From positions 56,243-120,242 of the forward strand of contig CAJXKP010000002.1 of assembly GCA_913055565.1 (NCBI GenBank): a DNA stretch of 64,000 nucleotides, written 5' to 3'. This document shows positions 43,751 to 52,093 of this stretch, one piece after another. Below the pieces are notes generated by a model. It saw only the letters and a program-made list of their open reading frames with translations. It was not told the origin of the DNA and made no database searches. The DNA comes from an uncultured Ectothiorhodospiraceae bacterium (GTDB lineage Bacteria > Pseudomonadota > Gammaproteobacteria > Nitrococcales > Nitrococcaceae). Both the position numbers and the translations under genes were made by a program. Positions within the stretch are counted from its first letter, which is position 1. Each line of letters starts with the position of its first letter.

Positions 43751-45725
43751 TGCGGCGCCTTAACGACCAGGGTAACTGGGCTGTCCGCTCCTATCGGCCA
43801 AAAGCGCCGGGCATTGACTTGGAACGGTTGCCCACCAGCGCCCAGATCGGCGTTCATCGCGAAATCCTCGACACGGCCATCGCGCGGTAGAATATCGCGA
43901 AGCAGGTCGCGGAGACCGGGTTGATCCAGGCGACCACCGGCGACCTCGAGGACGGGGCCGCCCTCGAGGTCACCGACCGGCGTGCCGACCAGCGCCGCGA
44001 ACGGAGGGTTGGCGAACGCCAGTCGGTCATCGCCGGTAAGCACCATCAGCGGCTCGCGGACCGTTGCGGCCATCTGGCGCAGGCAGGCCTCGGTGTGATC
44101 GCGAGTGGCCGCCGGATCCATGGGTTGGAAGGTGCAAACGACGCCGCTGATCATGTTCTCGGCGGTGCGGTAGGCATTAGCCGCAGTCGGTACCACATAC
44201 GGTCGCGCGTGCAAACCTGTCGGTCACGCGGCGCAGGTCCGCGAGCACCGCCTGCGCCTGCGTCGTTAGGCTGCTATCGGCCAGGTTGGTGGCGAGCTCA
44301 TCGAAGGAACGGCCGATGCCGCTGTCGCGCGCGCCGAGGAGAGGCCGGGCCGCCTCGGTGAAGCCCTTGATCCGCATGTCCTCCTTGAGGAAGAGCACGG
44401 CAATGGCGGCGTTATCGAAGAGGTTCTTGAGGTCGTCGTTGGTGTGGGATAGGGCCTGGATCTTGGCTTCCAGTTCGGCGTTGATAGAGCGTAGCTCCTC
44501 GTTGAGGGACTCGACTTCCTCGTTGGAGACTTCCAGCGCCTCGTTGCTGCCTTGCAGCTTATCATTGATCGACTGCAGCTCCTGATTGGAGATCTGCAAC
44601 GCCTGAAGGTTAATCCGATTGTCGCGCTCGAGCGCGGCGAGCCGTTGTTGCAGGCTCGCGATGGTCGCATCCTTTTCCTCGGGGGCATCGCTGGCCAGCG
44701 CCGTTGCCGGTTTGATCTCCGGGTAACCAGCCTTCGCCGGCTGGTTACCCGGGCTAAAGGTGACCACGCGTAGCTCGCCGAACTCGGCACCCAAGGCGGT
44801 GCAGTAAACGGAAACGGTGACCGGTCGATACGGCCCTCACTGGCGACGTCAGCGGTCTGGCTCACGCAGCTGGCATCGCCCTCGTCGGCGCGCGCCTGTA
44901 ATTCCGCCAGGGGCTGGCCCAGCCCGGGCCGCGCCATCGACAGCAGTTCCGCCAGGCGACCCGGCGGGTGACGGTGGTGCGCTTGTAGCCCGATAGATCC
45001 CGGCCCGTGTGCTGGTTCACGATCGCGCCGATGGAGGCGAGCGTCTCTGCGTCCAGGTTGGGCGTGTGGCTCGCCCCCGGCGCCTCAGAGGCGCTGATGT
45101 TCTGCATTAGCGTCGGGGCTAGGCGGTCGGCGGGTAAAACCCAATCCACCAGACCAGTTGCCACCGGGCTGCGTGGCATGCCCTCGCTGGCGGCCGTGTC
45201 GGGATCTTCCACGAGAACGTGGCCGACGTGGTCCTGGATCGCCTTAACGCCGAGCGTGCCGTCGGTGCCGCTGCCAGATAGAATAACCCCGATGCCGCGC
45301 TCGCCGCGTAGCCGCGCCACGGATCGGAACAACGCATCCACGGGGTAATGGGAGGATGCCAGGATGTCGGCCATCGCCCCGGTTGCCGAGCCCTCGTTAT
45401 CGGCCTTGGGCCCCCGGAATTGCTCGGCGGGGTCCAGATGCCAATGCTCGCCCCCTGGCACGATGTAGACGCGGTTGGCGCGTAGCGGCTCGCCCTCGGC
45501 GGCCTCCTCAACGGGCAGCGCGGACTCCCCGGCAAGGATCTCGCGAAGCATGCTCGGCCCCTCGCGGGGCCGGTGGGTGGCGACCACGAACGCCGCGCCG
45601 CTGGTCTCGCTCAGGCCGCTGACCAGTGTCCGTAGCGACTGCAGCGAGCCGGCCGACCCGCCGATTCCGACAACGTAGCTAGGCCGGTCGCCGGGGTCTT
45701 GTTCGTGCTCGGTCCCTTCGCCCAT
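43747..45725 (-). pseudogene. Decayed CheB-CheR-PAS hybrid gene lacking the CheR core
   Basis: The N-terminal CheB methylesterase part is intact (GIGGSAGS with Ser, THRPREGPSML with His, SGSGTDGTLG with Asp), with start and ribosome site AGAGGG. It is followed by the first residues of CheR (YKRTTVTRRVA). The reading frame then breaks near 44950, directly joining the post-CheR segment (MARPGLGQPLAEL) in another frame: some 200 residues of methyltransferase are missing. The coiled coil (SNEEVESLNEELRSI) and first PAS continue in a third frame. A further shift near 44180 precedes YRTAENMISGVV and the last PAS. At least three frameshifts make the full hybrid inactive; a CheB-only product remains possible. 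Confidence 0.85.
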
Positions 45726-46207
45726 GGTTAACCCTCTGGCGTGGTCTACGTCGTCGTGGGCCTTGCTGAAACGGCTCGCGAGGATGGGAGCTGGGCGAGC
45801 GGTGTGATACGCTCAGGACTCATTAGTTACGGCCTCAGCCGCTCCAGTGTCGTCGATGTTGGCTCGCGGACCTCTAGTCTCGCTTACCGCCCCGCCCTTT
45901 GCCCACCGCCCGCCGCGTATTGCCCCCGGTGCGATGACTGGTCGGCCGCTTGCGGACCGGGGCCTGCCGCCTCGAACAATCCCTGGCTAAGACGGGTTGC
46001 GTAGCGGCCTTGGAGTTCGTCAGCGGAGCGCAGGGGTTGCTCGTCATCCCCGCGGTGTCGCCCCGGCAAGGCCTGTTAGTCATGACCCCATTTTTTTCGG
46101 CTTGCATTCTTGCTGCAGTGCGTTACGTTAGCCCCCGTAACGATACGGGGCTATTTGCTAGTCTTCATCAGAATCGCTAGCAGAAGAATTCGAACCGAGG
46201 TGAGGCG
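45726..46207. other. Divergent region between the cheB-type remnant and the kaiB-like gene
   Basis: About 480 bases. Short frames on the minus strand (around 45884-46107) are unconvincing, though one reads like a small Gln/Gly-rich peptide. The right end carries the hairpin element at 46121-46158 and a T-run at 46091-46097. Confidence 0.4.
46121..46158 (+). promoter_or_regulatory. Palindromic element, copy upstream of the kaiB-like gene
   Basis: GTTAGCCCCCGTAACG then ATACGGGGCTATTTGC (46127-46158) nearly equals the element before the phasin gene. TAGCCCC-GT pairs with ACGGGGCTA with one bulged C. An alternative stem, CGTTACG (46121-46127) with CGTAACG (46136-46142), uses part of the same bases, so the two folds exclude each other. 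It ends 49 bases before the start codon. Confidence 0.6.
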
Positions 46208-46552
46208 ATGGAGTACTCAACGATGCCGTCGTCGAAAGAGTCGATTACTGCTGGTGACGCGGAGGTGGCGGAAGGCGGCTACTTGATCTTGTTCACCTGT
46301 GGTGATGCACCGCGCTCGAAGCGGGCCCGCGCCAACCTCAAGCGGGCGCTGCTGGCGTTGGCAGGCCCGGAGCCGCGGATTAGCGAGGTGGATCTGCTCC
46401 TCGAGCCGATTAAAGCGCCTACCCTCGACATCATCGCTGCCCCGGTGTTGCTCGTAAAAGAGCCCGATCAGGAGCCGTGCTTCCTGTACGGGGACCTCTC
46501 GAAGGGGACGGATATAGATGCCGTCATGCGGCAGGTGGTTACGACCCGGTAG
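46208..46552 (+). CDS. KaiB-like thioredoxin-fold protein
   Basis: A 20-residue leader precedes a KaiB-type domain: YLILFTCGDAPRSKRARANL, EVDLLLEPIKAPTLDIIAAPVLLV, then LYGDLSKG, which corresponds to the GDLS motif of KaiB. In cyanobacteria KaiB binds KaiC; in other bacteria KaiB-like proteins act in stress responses or in reduced timing systems. No KaiC is in the window. The usual cis-proline region IAAPVLL is kept. The start ATG follows GAGGTGAGG. 114 aa. Confidence 0.82.
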   Translation: MEYSTMPSSKESITAGDAEVAEGGYLILFTCGDAPRSKRARANLKRALLALAGPEPRISEVDLLLEPIKAPTLDIIAAPVLLVKEPDQEPCFLYGDLSKGTDIDAVMRQVVTTR

Positions 46553-46672
46553 CGCCGCGGCGTTGGTGATGGCATGAAATTCGTGTCCGCCCTGGCGCGC
46601 CAGCCGCTGGCTTGGCAGTCGGGCGCCCCACGTCGCCGGTTGCGGGCTAGGCGATGGCGCTAGGTAGGGCGG

Positions 46673-46693
46673 CCGCCGGCGCTATTCCGGCGG
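46673..46693. terminator. Hairpin between convergent kaiB-like and DUF3422 genes
   Basis: CCGCCGG (46673-46679) pairs with CCGGCGG (46687-46693) around a 7-base loop, overlapping the DUF3422 stop codon. No U-tract. Confidence 0.35.
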
Positions 46694-48028
46694 TGCTTCA
46701 GCACTGGTGACGACGCGCCGGATACGGCGCATGACGTACCAGGTTAGGCCAACGATGGGCAGGATGCTCAGGCCGACGACAGGGTCGACCGGGATAGCGA
46801 GCCCAGTAGATTTTAGCGCTTTCGCCGCGTAGCCGATCAGGCTGACGCTGTAATAGCTCACGATGATCACCGTCAGGCCCTCGACGGTCTCCTGGAGACG
46901 CAGCTGGAGGCGGACGCGGCGGTTCATAGAGTCCAGTAGATCCCGGTTCTGGCCTTCGAGGGCGACGTCGACGCGCGTGCGCAGCAGATTGGCGGCGCGC
47001 GAGACGCGCTTGGATAGCCGGTCCTGGCGATCGGAGACGGCCTCGCAGGTGTCCATGGCGGGGGCCAGGCGACGCTCCATGAATTCCCAGATGGTCTGCA
47101 CACCCTCGATGCGCTGTTCGCGCAAGAACTCGATGCGGCGCCGAAGCACGGCGGCGTAGGCGCTGGCGGCCGTGAAGCGGAAGTTGGTGCGCGCGATCTG
47201 GCGCTCGATTCGGGCAGCGAGATTCGACAGCTCAACCAGCAGCTCACGCTCGTCGTTAACGTCCTGGACGTCGGCCATATAGTCCGTTAGATCACCGAGC
47301 TCGGCCTCCATCTCGCCGATCTCGGGCGTCGTCTGACGTGCCAGCGGAAACGCCAGGAGGGCCATGAGCCGATAGGTCTCAACCTCCAGCAGGCGTTGTA
47401 CGAGTCGTCCTGCCTGATTGGGCGTTAGGCGATGATCGATAACCAGGATTCGGGTAAAACCGTCCGGCGCCGCGCGGAAATCCGTCCAGACCGTCGCGGC
47501 GCCGCCGGCACAGGCGCTGCCCACTAGAGACGCCATGTCGAACTGCTCGCGCACCAGCGCGTCGACATCGCTGACGTCGACGGCGCGCAGGACACTGATA
47601 TGGACGGCGACCATGAGCTCGGCGTCAATACCATCCATCCAGTCGGTAGGTGCCTTCTCTATTGCCGACTGGGCGAATGGGTAGTCGCCGCCGTCATGGG
47701 AGATGAAGGTGAACGTCGAGAACTCGTTGTGGCGTTCCCAGCGCAGCTGAAGCCGGTTGATATTGGCTAGGAAGTGGTTGGATTCCGGGCTGGGTGGGGC
47801 GATGCCCTCGCGCTGGCACAGCCGCGCCAGGTGGTCGTACTCGGTCTGATGCTCATCGGTATCGCTGAGCAGTGCGATATGCGATATGTGGGTCGGCGGC
47901 GTCAGCGGGTGGGACGGCCGGGCATGGACCTCCCCCAGCAGGGTATCGCGCAAGGGATGCTCGCGCAGGCTCGCCCCATGGCGGGTCTGTTGTTGGGCGC
48001 CTTCGCCCCCGATTCGGATCTGTGCCAC
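46682..48028 (-). CDS. DUF3422 family membrane-anchored protein
   Basis: A large N-terminal domain of unknown fold opens with HPLRDTLLGEVHARP, the family's hallmark. Two closely spaced membrane segments follow at the C-terminus (about residues 385-435), preceded by a long coiled region (SDRQDRLSKRVSRAANLLRTR). The architecture recalls RMD1/CorA-like proteins. The GTG at 48028 is preferred because GAGGAG lies five bases before it; the frame continues upstream without support. 448 aa. No pathway is known. Confidence 0.85.
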   Translation of the reverse strand: MAQIRIGGEGAQQQTRHGASLREHPLRDTLLGEVHARPSHPLTPPTHISHIALLSDTDEHQTEYDHLARLCQREGIAPPSPESNHFLANINRLQLRWERHNEFSTFTFISHDGGDYPFAQSAIEKAPTDWMDGIDAELMVAVHISVLRAVDVSDVDALVREQFDMASLVGSACAGGAATVWTDFRAAPDGFTRILVIDHRLTPNQAGRLVQRLLEVETYRLMALLAFPLARQTTPEIGEMEAELGDLTDYMADVQDVNDERELLVELSNLAARIERQIARTNFRFTAASAYAAVLRRRIEFLREQRIEGVQTIWEFMERRLAPAMDTCEAVSDRQDRLSKRVSRAANLLRTRVDVALEGQNRDLLDSMNRRVRLQLRLQETVEGLTVIIVSYYSVSLIGYAAKALKSTGLAIPVDPVVGLSILPIVGLTWYVMRRIRRVVTSAEAPPE

Positions 48029-48351
48029 GGATACTCCTCGTATCGATACGGCGATGATTATGGACTGTACAGGGGCCCCAACCACGGCTCAAACCTGGAT
48101 CGTTCGTGCTCGGCGTGGTAGCCGCCATGGCAGGCGCTCGGTGGCTGGTCATAGCGCCCGGTGTGCAAGGGAGTGGCTCCTAGGTTACGAGCCGCCGGCC
48201 GGTCAGCCGACGCCCCCTAGCGTGTGCGCTCGTGGTGGGCTATACCATCAGTAGGGCGGTGACCTCGGTGCGCGCCGGGCGGCCAGGGAGTTCGGCGTCA
48301 TTAGCGCCCCGTTCATAGCGTCGTCGGCAAGCCCACTGGCGGGAGGTGCGT

Positions 48352-48825
48352 ATGGCAGATCCCAACATAGCCGACATCCTGGCCGGCAACCCCTTTTTCC
48401 ATGGTCTTAATCGGGACCATTTGGATTTCCTAGCCCATTGCGCTCGCTACCAAAGCGTCCAACGCAACGCGTTTGTGTTCCACGAGGATGACTCGGCGAG
48501 TGCGTTCTATCTAGTGTTGTCAGGGCGCATCACGGTGGAGGTGCCAGCGGTGGAGGGACCGCCGCTCATCGTACAGACGTTGACCAGCGGTGATGTGGTG
48601 GGCTGGTCCTGGTTGATCGCGCCTTATCGATGGAACTTCCAGGGTCGTGCCGACGCGGACACCCGCTTGATCGCCTTCGATGGCGCCTTGATTCGCGCGC
48701 GCTGCGAGTCGGATCACGACTTCGGCTATCGCCTCATTCGGGATTTTGCGGAGCTAATGTCCCAGCGCCTGGCAGCGGCCCGGGAGCAGTTGATGGCGCA
48801 GTGGTCGCCGGCCGGGTTCGCCTGA
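48352..48825 (+). CDS. Stand-alone cyclic nucleotide-binding domain protein
   Basis: One Crp/Fnr-type CNB domain (FFHGLNRDHLDFLAHCARYQSV, then AFYLVLSGRITVE and LTSGDVVGWSWLI) and a C-terminal helix; there is no DNA-binding domain. 157 aa. GGGAGG lies 5 bases before ATG 48352. The phosphate-binding cassette is not canonical (GWSWLIAPYRWNF instead of GE-L-x-RA), so the ligand may differ from cAMP or be absent. It could regulate a partner protein. Confidence 0.78.
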   Translation: MADPNIADILAGNPFFHGLNRDHLDFLAHCARYQSVQRNAFVFHEDDSASAFYLVLSGRITVEVPAVEGPPLIVQTLTSGDVVGWSWLIAPYRWNFQGRADADTRLIAFDGALIRARCESDHDFGYRLIRDFAELMSQRLAAAREQLMAQWSPAGFA

Positions 48826-48851
48826 GCGGCACGGTGACGACGTGGGAATAG

Positions 48852-48875
48852 GGCGGCTGCCTCGGGGCAGCCGCC
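48852..48875. terminator. Strong hairpin between convergent CNB and protease genes
   Basis: GGCGGCTGCC (48852-48861) and GGCAGCCGCC (48866-48875) form a 10-base perfect stem with a TCGG loop. It lies in the 59-base gap between convergent genes, as a bidirectional terminator would. There is no long U-tract. Confidence 0.6.
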
Positions 48876-48884
48876 GCGTTGCGA

Positions 48885-50273
48885 CTACTGGATCAGCACG
48901 AACAGGCCGGAGTCGCCGCGCCGCAAGTGGAGCAGCAGCTTGTCCGAGCCGCTGGCCGCCGCCCGGAACTCCTCCAGACTGCCCACCGGTTGGCGGTTAA
49001 CGGACGTAATGACGTCACCCTCCTGGAGATACCGCGCTGCCGGCGCCTCGGACGATACGGCGGCAACCATCACGCCCTTGACCTGACCATACAGCTCTGA
49101 GCCCTCGTCGAGGTTCGCGAGCTTAATGCCGTCGAGCAGCTCATTACCGCCGCTGCCGCTGGCGCCACCCGAGGCCATCGAATCCGGCCGCTCACCGACG
49201 TCCGCCTCGACGGTCATGGTCTGGCCATTACGGACGATCTTGAGGGTGACCGTCTCGCCGATCTCGCGCAGTCCGATGTTCTTGGCGAGGCCGCTGGCGT
49301 CATCGATGCGCTCGCCGTTGACCGCTACCACGACATCGCCTTCCTGCAGGCCCGCTTCGGCCGCCGCGGAGTCCGGCGCAACCTGGGCGATGAGCGCGCC
49401 CGAGGCGTCGTCGATGTCCATGGCCTGCGCGATGTCGTTGGTCAGGTCCTGGACCCGCACGCCGAGCATGCCGCGTTGGACCTCACCATACTCAATCAGC
49501 TGTTTCATGACCGTTTCGGCCATGTTGACCGGGACGGCGAAACCAATGCCGATGTTGCCGCCGCTGCGCGAGAGGATGGCGGTGTTGATGCCGACCAGCT
49601 CACCGCGCAGGTTGATAAGCGGGCCGCCGGAATTGCCGGGGTTGATGGAGGCGTCGGTCTGGATGAAGTCCTGGATGCGCGTCTGCGAGACGCGGCCGCC
49701 AAGGGAGCGCCCCTTACCGCTGACGATGCCACTGGTTACCGTGTGGTCCAGGCCGAAGGGATTGCCCATGGCGACCACGAAGTCACCGGGCTTGAGCTCG
49801 TCGGAATCGCCCACGCTGACCTCTTTGAGACCCTCGGCGTCGACCTGGAGGACGGCAATGTCCGTCTCAGGGTCGGAGCCAACTACCTTAGCGTCCAGCT
49901 CACGGCCGTCTTGAAGGGCCGCAGTGATCTGGTCGGCCTTTGAGACGACGTGATGATTGGTCAGGATGTAGCCCTTATCGGCGTTAACGATGACCCCCGA
50001 GCCCAGGGACTGCGTCTGGCGCTCGGGCATGTTCCGGTCCTCGAAGAAGCGCCGGAAGAAGGGGTTCTGCATGAGGGGATGGTCCTCCATGGATACCGTG
50101 CCCTCGGTGTAGATGTTGACCACGGACGGGGCGATCTCATCGACCAAGGGCGCCAGACTAGGCACCTCCTCACCATTGGCCTTATTGGGCAGCTGGGCGG
50201 CTGCTGGTTGCATCCCCACCGTTAGTGCCGCGATTAGCCCGCTCAGGGCTAGCGTTGTGACGCGTTTTATCAT
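48885..50273 (-). CDS. Periplasmic serine protease, Do/DegQ family
   Basis: The signal peptide (residues 1-26, ending AAA-QLP) is followed by a trypsin-like domain with the triad His (TNHHVV), Asp (ETDIAVLQ) and Ser (NPGNSGGPL). Two PDZ domains follow (about residues 260-350 and 370-460). DegP/DegQ proteins degrade or hold misfolded envelope proteins. The start at 50273 follows GAGGAG by 7-8 bases. 462 aa. Which paralogue (DegP, DegQ or MucD) cannot be decided; it has no sigmaE-like neighbours here. Confidence 0.93.
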   Translation of the reverse strand: MIKRVTTLALSGLIAALTVGMQPAAAQLPNKANGEEVPSLAPLVDEIAPSVVNIYTEGTVSMEDHPLMQNPFFRRFFEDRNMPERQTQSLGSGVIVNADKGYILTNHHVVSKADQITAALQDGRELDAKVVGSDPETDIAVLQVDAEGLKEVSVGDSDELKPGDFVVAMGNPFGLDHTVTSGIVSGKGRSLGGRVSQTRIQDFIQTDASINPGNSGGPLINLRGELVGINTAILSRSGGNIGIGFAVPVNMAETVMKQLIEYGEVQRGMLGVRVQDLTNDIAQAMDIDDASGALIAQVAPDSAAAEAGLQEGDVVVAVNGERIDDASGLAKNIGLREIGETVTLKIVRNGQTMTVEADVGERPDSMASGGASGSGGNELLDGIKLANLDEGSELYGQVKGVMVAAVSSEAPAARYLQEGDVITSVNRQPVGSLEEFRAAASGSDKLLLHLRRGDSGLFVLIQ

Positions 50274-50318
50274 GCGCGTTCTCCTCATTGTTGTCATCAC
50301 CAAATGGTGTAGCGATCA

Positions 50319-51755
50319 CTACAGGTCGTTGGAGCTCGTGTCCTCGGCTGATGTTCCGTTATTCGTCTCGCTCGCCTTTGAGGCTAGGGGGTCCGTTCTG
50401 GTCTCACGGCCCTCGACGCGGCAGAGTAGCTCGCCGTTGCTGACGCGCGCTCGCACCCGCTCGCCATCGTCGACGTGCTCGATGTGGCGAATGACACAAC
50501 CCTCAGACTCGTCCCGTAGGATGGCATAGCCGCGCTGGACCGTGGCTAGCGGGCTCACGCTCTCGAGCGTGCGCACCAGGGTGGCGAGGCGGTCGCGTTC
50601 GTGGCCCACAGCGTGCCGACCCGCCTGCGCTAGCCGGGCGCGCAGCGCCTGGACGCGCTCGCGTCGCTGGCCGACAAGAAGGCGCGGATCGCACTGACGA
50701 AGGCGTTGGCTCGCGTGCGCGAGACGGGTTCCTGCGTTTTCAAGGCGCCCGCGCTGGGCTTGGGTGAGTCGGGCCTCGAACTCATCGAGGCGCTGACTGC
50801 GCTCCTGGAGGCGGCGCCCTGGATGCTGGTTGTGCAGGCGCCGTGATAGCTCGCGTTGGCGCTCCTGATACCGGCTTAGTCGCCGCTCCATCAGCTCGCT
50901 CAGTTGGCGCTCGCGCTGGCCGAACTCCCGGAGCAGCGCGTTGCCATCGGGGCTGAGGGCCTCGGCACCGGCTGAGGGCGTCGGGGCCCGAACATCCGCT
51001 ACGAGGTCAGCGATGGTGACATCCGTCTCATGGCCAACGGCACTCACCACCGGCAGGAGACAGTCGTAGATGGCGCGCGCGACCCCTTCTTCGTTAAAGG
51101 CCCACAGGTCTTCCAGGGAGCCGCCGCCGCGGGTCACCAGCAGCGCATCCACCTCGGCACGTGTCGAGGCGCGGTGGATGGCGGTCGCGATCTCCTCGCC
51201 GGCGCCGTCGCCTTGAACCCGTACCGGGTAGATCAATACCGCCAGGGCCGGGAAGCGTCGCTGTAAGACCTGGCAGACATCGCGCACAGCGGCGCCGGTG
51301 GCCGAGGTAATGACCCCGATACGCCGCGGCATCCGCGGCAGGGCGCCCTTGTGCTCGTCCCGGAACAGGCCCTCCGCCTCCAAACGGGCCTTCAGCGCCT
51401 CGAAGGCGCGACGCAGCGCGCCATCCCCGGCTGGCTCCATGTGCTCGACGATGAGCTGGAAGTCACCGCGCGGCACGTAGAGGCTCACCCGAACCCGAGC
51501 CAGGACCTGGGTGCCTTCCTGGGGTTGGAAGCGCAACAGCCGGTTCCGGTTACGGAACATCGCCGCGCGCACCTGGGCGTCACCATCCTTGAGCGTGAGG
51601 TAGAGGTGCCCCGACCGCGGCCGCGTTAGGTTGGAGCATTCGCCCTCGACCCACAGCATGGGGAAGCCGTGGTCGAGGAGCTGTTTGGCCTCTTCAGCGA
51701 GCCGGGAGACGGTGTAGATCGCCGGCGAGTCGGCCGGCGGCGTTTGATCATTCAT
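50319..51755 (-). CDS. xseA: Exodeoxyribonuclease VII large subunit
   Basis: N-terminal OB domain (IYTVSRLAEEAKQLLDHGFPMLWVEGECSNLTRP), catalytic core (GVITSATGAAVRDVCQVLQRR; TRGGGSLEDLWAFNEE; SAVGHETDVTIADLVAD) and a long coiled-coil arm rich in Arg/Gln/Glu (about residues 270-400). With XseB it degrades single-stranded DNA. The ATG at 51755 gives 478 aa. Divergent from guaB, as in Pseudomonas. Confidence 0.95.
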   Translation of the reverse strand: MNDQTPPADSPAIYTVSRLAEEAKQLLDHGFPMLWVEGECSNLTRPRSGHLYLTLKDGDAQVRAAMFRNRNRLLRFQPQEGTQVLARVRVSLYVPRGDFQLIVEHMEPAGDGALRRAFEALKARLEAEGLFRDEHKGALPRMPRRIGVITSATGAAVRDVCQVLQRRFPALAVLIYPVRVQGDGAGEEIATAIHRASTRAEVDALLVTRGGGSLEDLWAFNEEGVARAIYDCLLPVVSAVGHETDVTIADLVADVRAPTPSAGAEALSPDGNALLREFGQRERQLSELMERRLSRYQERQRELSRRLHNQHPGRRLQERSQRLDEFEARLTQAQRGRLENAGTRLAHASQRLRQCDPRLLVGQRRERVQALRARLAQAGRHAVGHERDRLATLVRTLESVSPLATVQRGYAILRDESEGCVIRHIEHVDDGERVRARVSNGELLCRVEGRETRTDPLASKASETNNGTSAEDTSSNDL

Positions 51756-51845
51756 GACGTCGGACGATACTAGTACCCGAATCGGCGAGGCCACCGCTGC
51801 GCTCGGAGACCATCAGTTCCAATCATGTGAGCCTCAGGAGGGCGC

Positions 51846-51951
51846 GTGGTCGCGTCATCCCCCGGCCGAGGGACGCCAGACACCTTCCTTGGAAGCTGGA
51901 CGGCGGCCTTCGCTGGCCGCAGACGCCCGCGGCCGGGGGTAAGGCGACCAC
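51846..51951. ncRNA. Candidate structured RNA between xseA and guaB
   Basis: A nested long-range stem is exact: GTGGTCGC (51846-51853) with GCGACCAC (51944-51951), then a small internal loop, then CCCCCGGCCG (51859-51868) with CGGCCGGGGG (51930-51939). Inside lie two hairpins: CTTCCTTGGAAG framed by CCAG/CTGG (51876-51899), and GCGGCC/GGCCGC (51903-51920). Together this is a three-way junction of about 106 bases. Either strand could be the transcript. I know no family with this shape; it is not SRP RNA. An AGGAGG-preceded GTG frame of about 40 codons also runs through it. The DNA could instead be a protein-binding palindrome. Confidence 0.5.
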
Positions 51952-52037
51952 ATCGAGGACCAACATGAGAATTGCTGCTCGGAAGCGCCTTGGCTTGCAG
52001 GCCTCGCGATTTACCTGTGGCGCGCCAGTCGTTAGAC

Positions 52038-52043
52038 TATACT
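52038..52043 (+). promoter_or_regulatory. Possible -10 box of the guaB promoter
   Basis: TATACT stands 51 bases before the guaB ATG in a short A/T-rich patch. No good -35 hexamer is found 17 bases upstream, so an activator may be needed. If used, the folded element at 51846-51951 would lie upstream of the transcript. Confidence 0.35.
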
Positions 52044-52093
52044 GTCAACCCGAGACCTCGCCCTAACGGGCCAGCGAGCAGGACTCAGACCCC

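Noticed and set aside
45884..46107. Small genes opposite the kaiB-like leader
   Set aside because: Two overlapping frames without ribosome sites or family; codon pattern is not convincing.
51846..51951. SRP (4.5S) RNA
   Set aside because: The conserved GGAAG...AGCAGCCA loop motif of SRP RNA is missing on both strands.
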